Below are positions 34,286 through 43,711 of a stretch of 64,000 nucleotides of DNA, piece by piece. Source of the DNA: Roseitranquillus sp963709765 (lineage in GTDB: Bacteria > Pseudomonadota > Alphaproteobacteria > Rhodobacterales > Rhodobacteraceae); the NCBI GenBank assembly GCA_963709765.1, contig CAVPXL010000007.1, positions 124,001 to 188,000 on the forward strand. Direction: 5' to 3'. The stretch's first letter is position 1. Each line of letters begins with the position of its first letter. A model generated the notes under the pieces. That model made no database searches. It was given only the letters and a program-made list of their open reading frames with translations, and had not been told where the DNA came from. Both the position numbers and the translations under genes were made by a program.

Positions 34286-34884
34286 CAAGACCTGAACGAT
34301 GGTATCTCGTCGCATCTTGGGAACGGGACGATACATCCCGACAAGCGGCAAAAGATCGACATACCCGGTCCATCAAAGGGTCTTGTCTCGGCCAGGTCGT
34401 CTCGGGCAAGAACGTTTCCGGCGATCGCGATCCTGTCGTCTTGACCGCGGAACCGGCAGCAGGCCAGCGCATCTCAGCGCCGTTTCGTCAGCCGGTCCAT
34501 GCGGGGCCAGGCGTTGCCTGTTCCGGCTTCAAACGCCGGCGGCATTCCGGACGGTTCGGGATGTCGTCACCACCCCGAGACCGAGCTTTTCATTGAACGT
34601 CGCCTTCGCCGTCGCCGGTCGAGCGCGAAACCCGCTGGCCGCACTTGCGGAGGTCCGCCGCGCGCTCCCCGACCGGGCCTTTCTCGACTGGTGCGCGTGA
34701 AGATGTGTATCCTCACGACCGCGACCAGACGAAGCAAACGGCTCCCGATCAGCGCGCGCTGGCGCGGGGGGCAACGGCTCGGATCCCCGTCAAGGTCAGG
34801 CCGGCCCTGGCGGGCTTGAAAAGCTCGGCGCCGGAACGAGGTCGATGCGGTGCACCCTGTGGATTGCGGAATGCGAAAGGCGGC
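34286..34884. other. Intergenic, no gene recognised
   Basis: About 600 bp between convergent genes. Both strands hold only short frames with shadow-like composition. No tRNA, repeat or clear terminator was found. It may be decayed sequence marking the edge of the inositol island. Confidence 0.4.
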
Positions 34885-36801
34885 TCATCGGACGGTATCG
34901 TTCAGAAGCTCTCCGCGTTCGCACGTCACAGGCACCGGTTCCGCTTCGGCGGGCTCGTGCGGCGCGATGCGCAGGGCGCGCAGGGCGTTCAGGATGACGG
35001 CGACGTCGATGACCTCCTGAAGCAGCGCGCCCTGCACAGGGGTGAGGTAACCGAAGGCGGCAGCGATCATGCCGAGGACCGAGAAACCGATCCCGGCGAC
35101 GACGCTCTCGACGGCGATCCGGCGGGACGCGCGTGCAATCTCGATCCCCGGTCCCAGCCGGTCGATCCGGTCCACCAGAAGCACGACGTCGGCCGCTTCC
35201 GCAGAGGCGGCCGCTCCGCGGGCGCCCATGGCGACGCCGACATCGGCGGCCGCAAGCGCAGGCGCGTCGTTCACCCCGTCGCCCACCATCATGACCGGTC
35301 CGTGCTTGCGCTCGGTGAGAACCAGCAGGACCTTCTGATCGGGCGTCAGGCCTGCCCGGAGCCCGTCGAGGCCGAGACCTTCGGTCACGCGTTTCGCCAC
35401 TTCCGCCCTGTCGCCCGTGGCCAGCAGGATGCGCTCGATCCCCTCCCGGCGCAGCCCGCCGAGCATGGCGCCTGCACCCTCCCGCAAGGGATCGGACATG
35501 ACCAGATGGCCAGCCATGTGGCCGTCGACCGCAACTGCGACCAGGACCGAACCGGCGGCCAGAGCCGGATGGTCGCCGGATGCCTGCCCGGCACGGCGGG
35601 CGACGAAGCTGTCGCCGCCGACGATGACGCTCTGGCCTTCGACGCGCCCCTCGAGCCCTTCGCCGGGGATTTCGGTCACGTCCGAGGGCACTGGCAACGC
35701 GAGTCCGCGCGCCTTCGCCGCCGCGACGATGGCCTGCGCCACCGGATGCTTTGATGCCTGATCGAGCGACGCGGCGAGGCGCAGGACGGCGTCCTCGCCA
35801 ATACCGTCGCGACTGTCGATCGACACGATCTGCGGGCGGCCATCCGTCAGCGTCCCCGTCTTGTCGAGGATGAGGGTCCGGATGCGCGCCATGGTCTCGA
35901 GCGGCCCGGCGCCCTTGATCAGAACACCGAAATGCGCGGCGCGCGACAGCCCCGCGACGAGGGCGACGGGAACGGCGAGGATCAGGGGACAGGGCGTCGC
36001 CACGACCAGCACGGCGACGGCCCGGATCGGGTCGCCCGTGAACCACCATGCGGCGAAAGCGATTGCGACAGTCACCGCCAGAAACCCCAGCGACCAGCGG
36101 TCCGCCAGACGCGACATCGGCGCCTTCGACCGCTGGGCTTCCTCGACCAGCCGGACGATTCCGGCATAGGTGCTTTCCGCGGCGCGACGTGTCGCCGTGA
36201 TATCGAAGGCCTCGCCCGCATTGGTCGAACCGCTCATGGCGTCGCCCCCGCGGGGCAGGCGCGCAGGCAGCGACTCGCCGGTAAGAGCGGAAGTGTCCAC
36301 GAAGGCTGCGTCGGATGTCACCGTGCCGTCCACGGGCACCACATCGCCCTGCCGGATGAGAAGCCGGTCGCCGGGCTCGATCTCGTCCAGGGAGACGTCC
36401 TCGAGCCCGCCGTTCTTGTGGCGCGTGGCCGTTCGCGGAACGCGCGACAGCAGGTCATGCATCTCTCGCCGCGCCCGGCCTTCGGCAAAGCTTTCGAGGA
36501 ACGTGCCTCCGGAGTACATCACCGCGACGACGGCTGCGGCGAGCGTCTCGCCGAACACGAGCGCCGCCGTCATGGACAGAGCCGCCACGATGTCGAGGCC
36601 GACTTCGCCCCGCCCGATGCTGCGCAGGATTTCGACCAGAAGCGCGGCGAGGGCGGGGATGACCCCGATGAACCAGGCGATGCTGGCCATCTCGGTTTCG
36701 CCAAGGACGTAGAGGACCAGTCCCGAGACGAGGCCCGCCACGACAAAGAGCAGGATGGCCGTCTTCAGCCGGTCGGTGCCTGTATGTTCCATGCGGCTCA
36801 T
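34885..36801 (-). CDS. Heavy-metal translocating P1B-type ATPase with TPC motif
   Basis: A 638-residue metal pump. Actuator motif SALTGES (residues about 171-177), phosphorylation site D313-K-T-G-T, nucleotide-domain HP dipeptide (KHPVAQAI, about 351-358) and hinge GDGVNDAP. There is no N-terminal metal-binding domain. The transmembrane metal motif reads TPCPL (269-273) in place of the usual CPC, so copper or zinc specificity should not be assumed. The absence of CPC also argues against a CcoI role. It is the last gene of the redox operon and overlaps apbE by 4 bp. Confidence 0.92.
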   Translation of the reverse strand: MSRMEHTGTDRLKTAILLFVVAGLVSGLVLYVLGETEMASIAWFIGVIPALAALLVEILRSIGRGEVGLDIVAALSMTAALVFGETLAAAVVAVMYSGGTFLESFAEGRARREMHDLLSRVPRTATRHKNGGLEDVSLDEIEPGDRLLIRQGDVVPVDGTVTSDAAFVDTSALTGESLPARLPRGGDAMSGSTNAGEAFDITATRRAAESTYAGIVRLVEEAQRSKAPMSRLADRWSLGFLAVTVAIAFAAWWFTGDPIRAVAVLVVATPCPLILAVPVALVAGLSRAAHFGVLIKGAGPLETMARIRTLILDKTGTLTDGRPQIVSIDSRDGIGEDAVLRLAASLDQASKHPVAQAIVAAAKARGLALPVPSDVTEIPGEGLEGRVEGQSVIVGGDSFVARRAGQASGDHPALAAGSVLVAVAVDGHMAGHLVMSDPLREGAGAMLGGLRREGIERILLATGDRAEVAKRVTEGLGLDGLRAGLTPDQKVLLVLTERKHGPVMMVGDGVNDAPALAAADVGVAMGARGAAASAEAADVVLLVDRIDRLGPGIEIARASRRIAVESVVAGIGFSVLGMIAAAFGYLTPVQGALLQEVIDVAVILNALRALRIAPHEPAEAEPVPVTCERGELLNDTVR

Positions 36802-37778
36802 CTCACCCCGGTCGAGACGCTCGCCGCTGGTTCGCCGGAAAAAAGTCGCCCGACGCCCGCGCCCCTTGCGCTCCCGTCATCATTGCGCAGCAGAAACAGG
36901 GCGTCGAGCCCTCGTTTCCGGGCGAGCGTCGCTCCCCGGTCGGGCCCGAGAACCATGAGCGCGGTCGCCCAGGCGTCGGCCTCGGCGCAGCTTCGTGCGA
37001 CGACAGTGACCGACGCAGGCGACGAGAGGATCGGGGCACCGCGGCAAGGGTCCATTGTGTGCGACAGGCGGCGCCCCCGCACCTCGACCCAGTGGCGGTA
37101 GTCGCCCGATGTCGCCACGGCGGCGTCCTCCAGCGCGACGATGGAATGGGGCGCCCGGCGCGCCGGATCGGGCGCTTCCACCGCAACGGTCCAGGGCTCC
37201 CCGTCTGGCCGGAGCCCGAGCGCGCGCATCTCGCCATCAATACCGACGAGGCCCGCCTCGATGCCGCGGGAAACGAGTGTCTCGGCCAGACGGTCGACGC
37301 CGTAGCCCTTGGCGATACCGTTAAGGTCGAGTGCGAGGGGCGATGTCTTGCGCACGCGCCCCTGCCGGATCTCCAACGCCTCGTGGGCCGGCACGCGCCG
37401 TGCGGACATCGCGGACCGGATGCGGTCTGGCGCGGCGGTTTCCGGGCCGAAGCCCCAGGCAGTCACCGCATCGCCCATGCCGACGTCGAAGGCCCCGCCC
37501 GAGGCGCGCCCAAGCTCGAGCCCGAGCCGCAAAACCTCGATGAGCCGGGCCGGCACCTTCACCCATGCGTCCGGGGGCGCCGCGTTGAGGCGCATCAGGT
37601 CGCTGTCGGGCTTCCAGGTGGACATCTGCGCGTCCACTTCGTCAACCGCCGCCTGCAGCGCGGCGCGGACAGGCTCCGGGTCACCCCCGCGGGGCGCGAA
37701 GAACAGCGCCGACCAGCGCGTGCCCATCGTCGAACCGTTCAGCGCATGGCGGACAGGCTCAGTAGACATCCTCGACAT
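36798..37778 (-). CDS. apbE: FAD:protein FMN transferase (ApbE)
   Basis: A 326-residue flavin transferase that attaches FMN covalently to Thr/Ser of extracytoplasmic proteins. ApbE blocks: NGSTMGTRWSALFF, VDAQMSTWKPDSDLMRLN, GGAFDVGMGDAVTAWGFGP, ALDLNGIAKGYGVDRLAE, VATSGDYRHWVEV and SHTMDPCRGAP. No clear signal peptide is visible, so its compartment is uncertain. It overlaps the upstream reductase gene by 20 bp. The likely acceptor in this operon is the DUF2271 protein at 39979. Confidence 0.93.
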   Translation of the reverse strand: MSRMSTEPVRHALNGSTMGTRWSALFFAPRGGDPEPVRAALQAAVDEVDAQMSTWKPDSDLMRLNAAPPDAWVKVPARLIEVLRLGLELGRASGGAFDVGMGDAVTAWGFGPETAAPDRIRSAMSARRVPAHEALEIRQGRVRKTSPLALDLNGIAKGYGVDRLAETLVSRGIEAGLVGIDGEMRALGLRPDGEPWTVAVEAPDPARRAPHSIVALEDAAVATSGDYRHWVEVRGRRLSHTMDPCRGAPILSSPASVTVVARSCAEADAWATALMVLGPDRGATLARKRGLDALFLLRNDDGSARGAGVGRLFSGEPAASVSTGVR

Positions 37779-39966
37779 ACCGCCCCTCCGCCTTCAGCAT
37801 CGCCGGCGTCAGCCCGGCGGGCGCGAGGATCGCGTCCAGCGCATCGGCCACACCGGCGGCCATGTCGCGCCCGCCGCAGACCATGACCCGCGCCCCGTCA
37901 CCGATCAGTCGCGCGACCTCCGCGGCATCGCCGCGCAACGCGTCCTGGACATAGTGGGGGCGCGCCGCGCGCGAGACCGCCGTGACGAGCCGGGCAAGAC
38001 GGCCGTCATCCTGCCAGCCCGCCATCTCCTCGCCGTAGAAGAAATCGTTCTCGGGGTGGCGCATCCCGAAGAAGAGGTGGACGGGACGCCGCCTGGCATT
38101 GGCGCGCACGAAACCCGCCAGCGGACCAATGCCGGTGCCGGCGCCGATCAGGATCAGCGGCGCCCGCCCGCGGCCCGGCTGAAACCCCGGATTGCGGCGC
38201 AGGAAGGCGGTGACGCTGTCGCCCGGCTCCAGTGCGGTGAGCTGGCCGGAGCAGAGCCCGCCGGCATGCTTCTTCACCACGATCTCGACGAAGCCGTCGC
38301 GACGCGCGGCGGCGAGCGAATAGAGGCGCGGCACGTGAGAGCCTTCGGGCAGGATGCCGATCAGGTCGCCCGCGGCGAAGCGAGCGAAGCCCGCGCCGGT
38401 CAGCCGCTGCAAGAGCGTGACCCGCGGGAGCGCAAACCGCAGGATCGCAGTCGGCGCCTGCACCTCGGCACCATAGTCGCGGCGCGAGACCAGCGTGAGC
38501 CTCCGGGTCGCGGGCAGAACCGGCCGGTGAGCCAGCTCGAGCTCCATCCCGAGTGCGGCACCCAGCGCCCGCCCCCAACGGGCGAAATCCTGCGGCGACT
38601 GGCGGTCCACGGTGTCGAGGGGGACGAGCTCGGGCCAGCCCTTCGCTTCCGCCGCCACTGCGACAGCCTTGGCGAAGGCGCAATAGTCGGGAAAGCCGCG
38701 GTCCCCGAAACCGAGCACGGCCAGCGGCGTGTCAGGCGCGCTGCCGAGCGATCCCAGCCGGTCGAGGAAGCCCCTGGCCGAGGCCGGTGCGTCGCCGTAC
38801 CCGTAAGTCGCCGCGAGCACGATGATCCGTTCGGCGCGGGTGTAACGATCCGGCGCGAAGGCCGACATCGGCGCGGCATGGACGCTCTGTCCCGCCTCGG
38901 AGAGAGCCGCGTGCAGCGTTGCGGCGAAGCCCCAGGTGCTGCCGCCCTCGCTGCCCACGAGCAGGATCGTCTCGGCCCGGCCCGCCGACCAATTGCCGCG
39001 AATGCGCGGCCGCCCGCGTCTGCCGGCCAGCCAGACCAGCACGCCCGTCGCTCCAATTGCGGGCACGCCGAGGGCCATGAGCCCGAGCACCAGCCCCAGC
39101 GTGGCGGCGCCCTGCCCCGTGTGCAGCATGTAGACGGTTTCCGAGACGCGCTCCCACCCGCTCAGCTCGGCCCAGATCAAGAGCGCACCGCTGCCCTGGT
39201 CGAGATACCCGGTGCCCCGCTCCGTCTTCAGCGTGAAGACGTCGGTCGCGTCACCGGGATAGGGAAAGCTCAGCTCGCGCAGCTCAACCACCGGGGTGTC
39301 GCCGAGCATCGCCAGTTCGGCAAGCGCAACGCCGGTCTCGCCGCTCGCCTCGGCCGGGAAGGCCGGTGAGGCGCTGCCGTCGGGGAGCAGGTCAAAGGTG
39401 GAGGCGGTCATCCACAGGGCAGTGGCCGAGGAAAGCAACAGGCCGAGCACCGCGATCCGCGCGATCTCGACATGCACGCGCCCGGACAGCTTCCCCCGCG
39501 TAGGCGCAAACCAGTGCCGCCAGCCCCCCGCCCGCCGCGCGACCAGCGCCGCGCCGGAAAACGACAGCACAAGCATCGCCACAGCACCCGCCGCCATGGC
39601 GATGCGGCCCCCGTCGCCCAGAAACAGCGAGCGGTGCAGATTGGTGAGCCAGCGTTCCGTCCGGTTGGGATCCGCCGAGGCGACGCCCTGTCCGGTCGCG
39701 GGGTCGATGACGGCGGCGCCGGGCGCGCCCTGGTCGAACCAGTAGGCGGTGATCCGCCCCGAGGGCGACCGGCGGATCTGCTCGACGCCCGGATAGGCCG
39801 CCTGGATGTTCTCGGCGAGAGCTGCGACGCTCAGGCCTGCCTCGGCCTGTGGCGCGGCCAGGCGCTCGGCCGCCGGGAAGACCGACAGCGCCGCGCCGCT
39901 GAGCGCGAGCATCGTTACGAGGACGAGGGCCGGAAGACCCGGCCAGCGATGAAGAGCACGGATCAT
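37759..39966 (-). CDS. PepSY-domain membrane protein fused to flavodoxin and FAD/NAD(P)H reductase domains
   Basis: A 735-residue transmembrane flavoreductase. The N-terminal half has four hydrophobic helices (about 10-30, 120-145, 170-190, 300-325) with PepSY regions between them. A flavodoxin domain follows (LLVGSEGGSTWGFAATLHAA; AATYGYGDAP), then a ferredoxin-reductase-like domain with FAD motif PRLYSLAAA, GGLCSGQL and the NADPH site LIGAGTGIGPLAGF. It should pass electrons from cytosolic NAD(P)H across the membrane. The adjacent DUF2271 and ApbE genes suggest the acceptor is a covalently flavinylated periplasmic protein. Confidence 0.9.
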   Translation of the reverse strand: MIRALHRWPGLPALVLVTMLALSGAALSVFPAAERLAAPQAEAGLSVAALAENIQAAYPGVEQIRRSPSGRITAYWFDQGAPGAAVIDPATGQGVASADPNRTERWLTNLHRSLFLGDGGRIAMAAGAVAMLVLSFSGAALVARRAGGWRHWFAPTRGKLSGRVHVEIARIAVLGLLLSSATALWMTASTFDLLPDGSASPAFPAEASGETGVALAELAMLGDTPVVELRELSFPYPGDATDVFTLKTERGTGYLDQGSGALLIWAELSGWERVSETVYMLHTGQGAATLGLVLGLMALGVPAIGATGVLVWLAGRRGRPRIRGNWSAGRAETILLVGSEGGSTWGFAATLHAALSEAGQSVHAAPMSAFAPDRYTRAERIIVLAATYGYGDAPASARGFLDRLGSLGSAPDTPLAVLGFGDRGFPDYCAFAKAVAVAAEAKGWPELVPLDTVDRQSPQDFARWGRALGAALGMELELAHRPVLPATRRLTLVSRRDYGAEVQAPTAILRFALPRVTLLQRLTGAGFARFAAGDLIGILPEGSHVPRLYSLAAARRDGFVEIVVKKHAGGLCSGQLTALEPGDSVTAFLRRNPGFQPGRGRAPLILIGAGTGIGPLAGFVRANARRRPVHLFFGMRHPENDFFYGEEMAGWQDDGRLARLVTAVSRAARPHYVQDALRGDAAEVARLIGDGARVMVCGGRDMAAGVADALDAILAPAGLTPAMLKAEGRYVEDVY

Positions 39967-39978
39967 GACCCTGTCTCC

Positions 39979-40449
39979 TCACATCTCGTAGGCGGAGCTG
40001 GCGACGTAGCGGCGGCCGCGCACGGGCGTATCGGCGCCGTCGGCCGTCAGCGGCATGGCGACCTCGTCCGGACTGTCGCGCATGTCCTCGACGGCAGCGT
40101 CGATGTGCAGGGTGTAGCCGGCATCGAACAGCGCGTCGGCGAGGTCGAGCGTGATCTCAAGCGACCGGCCGGCGCCGACGCTGGCGCCGGTGATGCCGTT
40201 GACCTGCGCGGTGTCGCCGCCAGTGGCGCGGTACCAGCCGTTCAGGTGCTCGTAGTACTTGGACTTGCCGCCAGCCATCCAGAGGCTGCCCACATAGGCC
40301 CCGGACGCGTCGGTGACGTAGAGCGCGAGATAGGCGCCGTCGCCCCCGTAATTGTTGAGCGTCGTGGTGAGCGTGACCGGGCGCGCCATGGCGAGGCCGG
40401 GAAGGGTCAGCGCCGTGGTCAGCGCGAGCGTCGCGAGAAGCGATTTCAT
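39979..40449 (-). CDS. DUF2271 secreted protein with TGAS flavinylation-like motif
   Basis: A 156-residue exported protein: signal peptide at 1-22 (ending PGLAMA), then a beta-rich DUF2271 domain (TTTLNNYGGDGAYLALYVTD). Residues 84-90 read N-G-I-T-G-A-S, resembling the (D/N)xx(S/T)GA(T/S) site where ApbE links FMN; T87 would carry the flavin. apbE and a transmembrane flavoreductase lie in the same operon, so this is probably the periplasmic flavin carrier. It ends 13 bp before the reductase start. Confidence 0.82.
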   Translation of the reverse strand: MKSLLATLALTTALTLPGLAMARPVTLTTTLNNYGGDGAYLALYVTDASGAYVGSLWMAGGKSKYYEHLNGWYRATGGDTAQVNGITGASVGAGRSLEITLDLADALFDAGYTLHIDAAVEDMRDSPDEVAMPLTADGADTPVRGRRYVASSAYEM

Positions 40450-40486
40450 CGTGTGGATCCTTCTTCGGAAGTTGCGTCGGAGAGGC

Positions 40487-40849
40487 TCAGTTCACCTGAA
40501 CCTGCGGCGGGGCGCCGTTGCCGAAGAGTCCGTTCTGCGGCGGTGCGACGGTGCCGGCGGGCGCGGGATTGCGGGCGCCGCCACGGCAGTCGTCGTCGTC
40601 ATCATCATCGTCGCAGTCTTCCTCATGATCGTCGTGATCACGCCTCGAACTTTGGCGGTCGCCGCGGACATGATCGTCGTCATCGCCGCTGGCAAGGATT
40701 AGGGGCAACGCCTGCGCGGCGTCTTCGAAGAGCGCCGCGAAGGGCCGAGGGCTCCCGTCGGCGGGCGCGTGCATCGCGCTCCAGGCCGGCAGGCCGACGG
40801 CGGCCGTCAGTGCCGTCGAAGCGACAAGAAGCGTAAGGGTCTTTCGCAT
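40487..40849 (-). CDS. Secreted Asp/His-rich small protein
   Basis: A 120-residue protein with a signal peptide (MRKTLTLLVASTALTAAVGL, cleavage likely after WSAMHA or nearby). The centre is extremely acidic (SGDDDDHVRGDRQ, DHDDHEEDCDDDDDDDDC), a plausible Ca/metal or cation-binding patch with two cysteines, followed by a Pro/Gly-rich tail. The ATG at 40849 follows AAGGAGA; the longer frame has no family-like sequence. It is first in the DUF2271-reductase-apbE-ATPase row, 120 bp from the left end of the insertion sequence. Function unknown. Confidence 0.7.
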   Translation of the reverse strand: MRKTLTLLVASTALTAAVGLPAWSAMHAPADGSPRPFAALFEDAAQALPLILASGDDDDHVRGDRQSSRRDHDDHEEDCDDDDDDDDCRGGARNPAPAGTVAPPQNGLFGNGAPPQVQVN

Positions 40850-40969
40850 GGCAGGGTCTCCTTTTCGTCTGCTGAGACCCATCTGGAGATCCGACCTGAG
40901 GGATTCCTGACGACAGGGCGATTCCCGCTTCAGCTTGCCTTCAGGAAGAAAAAGGCCCCGCCGGGAAAG

Positions 40970-40999
40970 GGGAGCCAATCCGAGTTGTAGGACACGGGC
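40970..40999 (+). repeat. Left terminal inverted repeat of the insertion sequence
   Basis: It begins GGGAGCCAATCCG and ends TGTAGGACACGGGC. It matches the reverse complement of 43746-43775 at 25 of 30 positions; the mismatches are at positions 9, 14-16 and 28. Confidence 0.8.
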
Positions 41000-41035
41000 G
41001 GCTGGAAACTGTCGCCCGTTTTCCGTTTCAGGCTG

Positions 41036-43576
41036 TCATCGTCCCTGAAGTTTTGCCCACATCGGGGTGCCGTGGAACAGCCACGGTTGGTAGAGAACCC
41101 TGGCGAGGTCGGGCAGGTGAGGACGGTCGTCCCGTCGGCGGTCTCGCTTCTTCCGGGTGGCTCCGCCCGAGGCTTCCGCCTCTTCGGCATTTTCCGTTTC
41201 CTGCCCCAAGCCCTTCGGTTGCGACGGCTGATGGACACCCATCCGCATCGCCGGGGTCGTCCGGACGACCTTGTTGGCGCGCCTCTTCGGCACAAAGATC
41301 GCCTTGTCCGTGCCCGGCACTGCGAGGCGCCTCAGTTGATCGACATTCTCTGCCGGACCAGCAGCATCCTCTATAGCGCCTGTCGTTGGGCCTTCCGGTG
41401 GTGATGCATCCGCCTCCAGAGGCGTTCTGTAGGGCCTCCAGTCGAAGAAGTTGTAGTGCACGCACCATATGTTCATCAGGGCGATCAACACGCGCGGATT
41501 GTAGGCGGCGCCGTTGATGTATGTGGCGCCCACACGAGAGCTGCGACCGCCCGCACGCTGGATGATGCTGACCCGCTCGCGGATGGCGTTCATGAAGGTG
41601 GAAGTCGGCTGTATCGTTGCGTGTATGACCCTTCGGGTGATGGCGGCGCGGAGTTCTGGGTCGTTGATCTCGTCGTCGATGCCGAGCCGTCGATAGGCGG
41701 CGCGATAGCGCGGCGACAGGATTGGGAAGCCCACGGCTTTGTCGATCTCGTTGGCCGACTGAATGGGTCTATTAACCCACAAGCGGGGAAATGCGGCCGA
41801 GGCAAGGTTCGGCCCCACCCACGAGCTTCTCGACTGGTCGCTCGGGTCGGTTCGGTAGGCGGGACTCAGGTTCGCGGAAGTCCAGCTCTGTAGTGCTTCC
41901 CAGGGCATCAGGTGGGGATGCATCTCGCGCCACACCGCGAGGCTCTCCGAAAACTCCGCCTGCTTCTCCCGGATACGGTCGATCGGCGCATCCTTCTTGA
42001 ACCCGATGACTGCCCATTCGAACCTGTCCGCGAGGATCTCCTTGCGGAAGATGTGAGGCACGACCCGGGCCATCTGCCCCTCCCTCTCCCCGACGAGGGT
42101 GAGCTTGCCGCTGGGGATCATCCACTTGAGGCAGGCAAGGGACGCTGCTTTCGTGTAGGTATCGCGCGTCATAACGCCATCGAAGGCGTTCCGGCTGTCG
42201 CGCTCGTGCTTCACGAAGTTGAACCAGTGATCGCGCAGGTGCTCGATCTCGTCTGCCCGGGCGCTGGCGGCCTGCGTCGCCATGTAGGCCTCTGGCGAAA
42301 GCGCTTCTCCGGCAGCATCGAATGCCTCGGCAGTCCGCCCCACGAAGTGGCGCAGGCGCTTCTCCGCGGCGGAGAAGAGCGCCGGCTCGTCGAACCGCGC
42401 TGTCGGCCGCTGGAAGTGGAGCAGTGGTGCGGTGAAGGTGCCTTTCGAGTTCCGATACTGCTTGCGAAGCGTCGAGCTCCGAGCGACGCCGAAATAGGCG
42501 TCCTCGATGACCTCCAGCGGGTCGATAGTCGGATCGAAATCTACATCGCAGCGGAAGACATAGCCCGACCGGATGTCCGCGCTGACAGCGCAGTTCAGTT
42601 GCGTGATCTTCCGGTCGATCTTCGTCTGCCAGTTCACGCCGACGGAGATGTCGTCGTGGGCAATGCGGGTGTGGGTGTATGGCTTTCCGTCCTTGATGCG
42701 CTGCCGTTCGACGCGCTTCCGCCACTCCGCAAGCTGCGCCTGTTCGTATGCCAGGAGGGTCCGCTCCAGCCAGAAGATGCGATCGTAGAGCCTGGACATT
42801 CCCGGTTCCGTTTCGCCTCTCGGCGTGCGCAGGATGCGCCGGATGTCGTGAAGACCGGTGCCGTTGGCCAGAAGCGACAAGATCTCGATGTTCTCATTGC
42901 GCTTCTTCTGGCGACGATGCTCGCTCGAGACCGTGAAGCGGGCGCCAGGCAGTCCCTTGCAGGGCTTGTGGATCACGCGGACGGAGCGCGCACGCGGCAC
43001 AGATCCCTTCTTGTGGCCGACCTTTCGCGACGGTTTGCCGTTGGCCCCATTGAAAATGAACTCTTCGGGCTTTTCCAGGTAGGCGGTGCCGCAGTTGCCG
43101 CAGAAGGGACCCTCCGAGGCACCGTTCTGGACCCATAGTCGATGTCGCTCTTCTTCGTAGGCCTCGTTCGAAATCAGCCTCGTCCGAACGCCGCATTCCG
43201 AGTTCGCTCGGAGGTGCTGACAAATCAGGACCCGACCATCATTCCAGGCCCGCGGATCGCCAGAGAACTCGAAAGCATCGGTCTCTCGATGGAGGTTGTC
43301 GCCGCTTTCTGTCTCGATCTTGTAGCGACCGACGCCACGCGCGATCGTGGGGTCGGCCATGGCGGCCTTCAGTCGCTTCTCGGCCGCGCCACGCCCCACA
43401 AAAGCGTGCTTCGCCGGAGCCGGTTCGATCCCGTAGTTACCGCAGTCGGGATCACCGCAGCAGTTGAGATTTGTATCGCCCGAGACGCGAGGGTATACTT
43501 GCGCGAGCGTGAGGTTCTCCAGGCTCTTCACCTTGTCCGGTCCTTTCGTCCGTTGCTGGGTCAAGAGCTCGCGCAC
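41036..43576 (-). CDS. Large transposase-like protein with N-terminal zinc-binding cysteines
   Basis: An 846-residue protein. The N-terminus has C39/C40/C45 (NCCGDPDCGNYG), C119/C128 and a C159-x2-C162 pair, suggesting zinc ribbons like those of IS1-type InsA. An HTH-like stretch follows (ENIEILSLLANGTGLHDIRR, about 228-247). An acidic catalytic-type block, LNCAVSADIRSGYVFRCDVD (about 327-346), and a late NIWCVHYNFFDWRPYRTP resemble DDE transposases. It is far longer than common DDE transposases. The terminal inverted repeats around it support transposase function. The C-terminal 100 residues are charged and probably disordered. Confidence 0.75.
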   Translation of the reverse strand: MRELLTQQRTKGPDKVKSLENLTLAQVYPRVSGDTNLNCCGDPDCGNYGIEPAPAKHAFVGRGAAEKRLKAAMADPTIARGVGRYKIETESGDNLHRETDAFEFSGDPRAWNDGRVLICQHLRANSECGVRTRLISNEAYEEERHRLWVQNGASEGPFCGNCGTAYLEKPEEFIFNGANGKPSRKVGHKKGSVPRARSVRVIHKPCKGLPGARFTVSSEHRRQKKRNENIEILSLLANGTGLHDIRRILRTPRGETEPGMSRLYDRIFWLERTLLAYEQAQLAEWRKRVERQRIKDGKPYTHTRIAHDDISVGVNWQTKIDRKITQLNCAVSADIRSGYVFRCDVDFDPTIDPLEVIEDAYFGVARSSTLRKQYRNSKGTFTAPLLHFQRPTARFDEPALFSAAEKRLRHFVGRTAEAFDAAGEALSPEAYMATQAASARADEIEHLRDHWFNFVKHERDSRNAFDGVMTRDTYTKAASLACLKWMIPSGKLTLVGEREGQMARVVPHIFRKEILADRFEWAVIGFKKDAPIDRIREKQAEFSESLAVWREMHPHLMPWEALQSWTSANLSPAYRTDPSDQSRSSWVGPNLASAAFPRLWVNRPIQSANEIDKAVGFPILSPRYRAAYRRLGIDDEINDPELRAAITRRVIHATIQPTSTFMNAIRERVSIIQRAGGRSSRVGATYINGAAYNPRVLIALMNIWCVHYNFFDWRPYRTPLEADASPPEGPTTGAIEDAAGPAENVDQLRRLAVPGTDKAIFVPKRRANKVVRTTPAMRMGVHQPSQPKGLGQETENAEEAEASGGATRKKRDRRRDDRPHLPDLARVLYQPWLFHGTPMWAKLQGR

Positions 43577-43583
43577 CTCTAAG

Positions 43584-43602
43584 ATTGGCCAGTCTGGCCA
43601 AT
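43584..43602. promoter_or_regulatory. Palindrome just upstream of the transposase gene
   Basis: ATTGGCCAG-T-CTGGCCAAT, a perfect 9-bp dyad with one central base, 8 bp from the transposase start. It could be an operator or a sub-terminal transposase site. Confidence 0.4.
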
Positions 43603-43636
43603 GACGAAATCAAGCGGGCGCAAATGGGCGCTCGCC

Positions 43637-43658
43637 GCGGGAAGTTCGAACTTCCCGC
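43637..43658. promoter_or_regulatory. Perfect 22-bp palindrome inside the insertion sequence
   Basis: An uninterrupted palindrome: GCGGGAAGTTC followed by GAACTTCCCGC. It lies 60 bp upstream of the transposase start, in the likely promoter/right-end region of the element. Role unknown. Confidence 0.4.
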
Positions 43659-43711
43659 CAGTTCGCCTCTGATGGCGGAAAAATCAGACGAGATTAGGGC
43701 GGAAGAACAAA

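Noticed and set aside
34885..36801. P-type ATPase as CcoI, the copper pump of cbb3 assembly
   Set aside because: It lacks the CPC motif and N-terminal metal-binding domain and sits in a different operon 24 kb from ccoNOQP.
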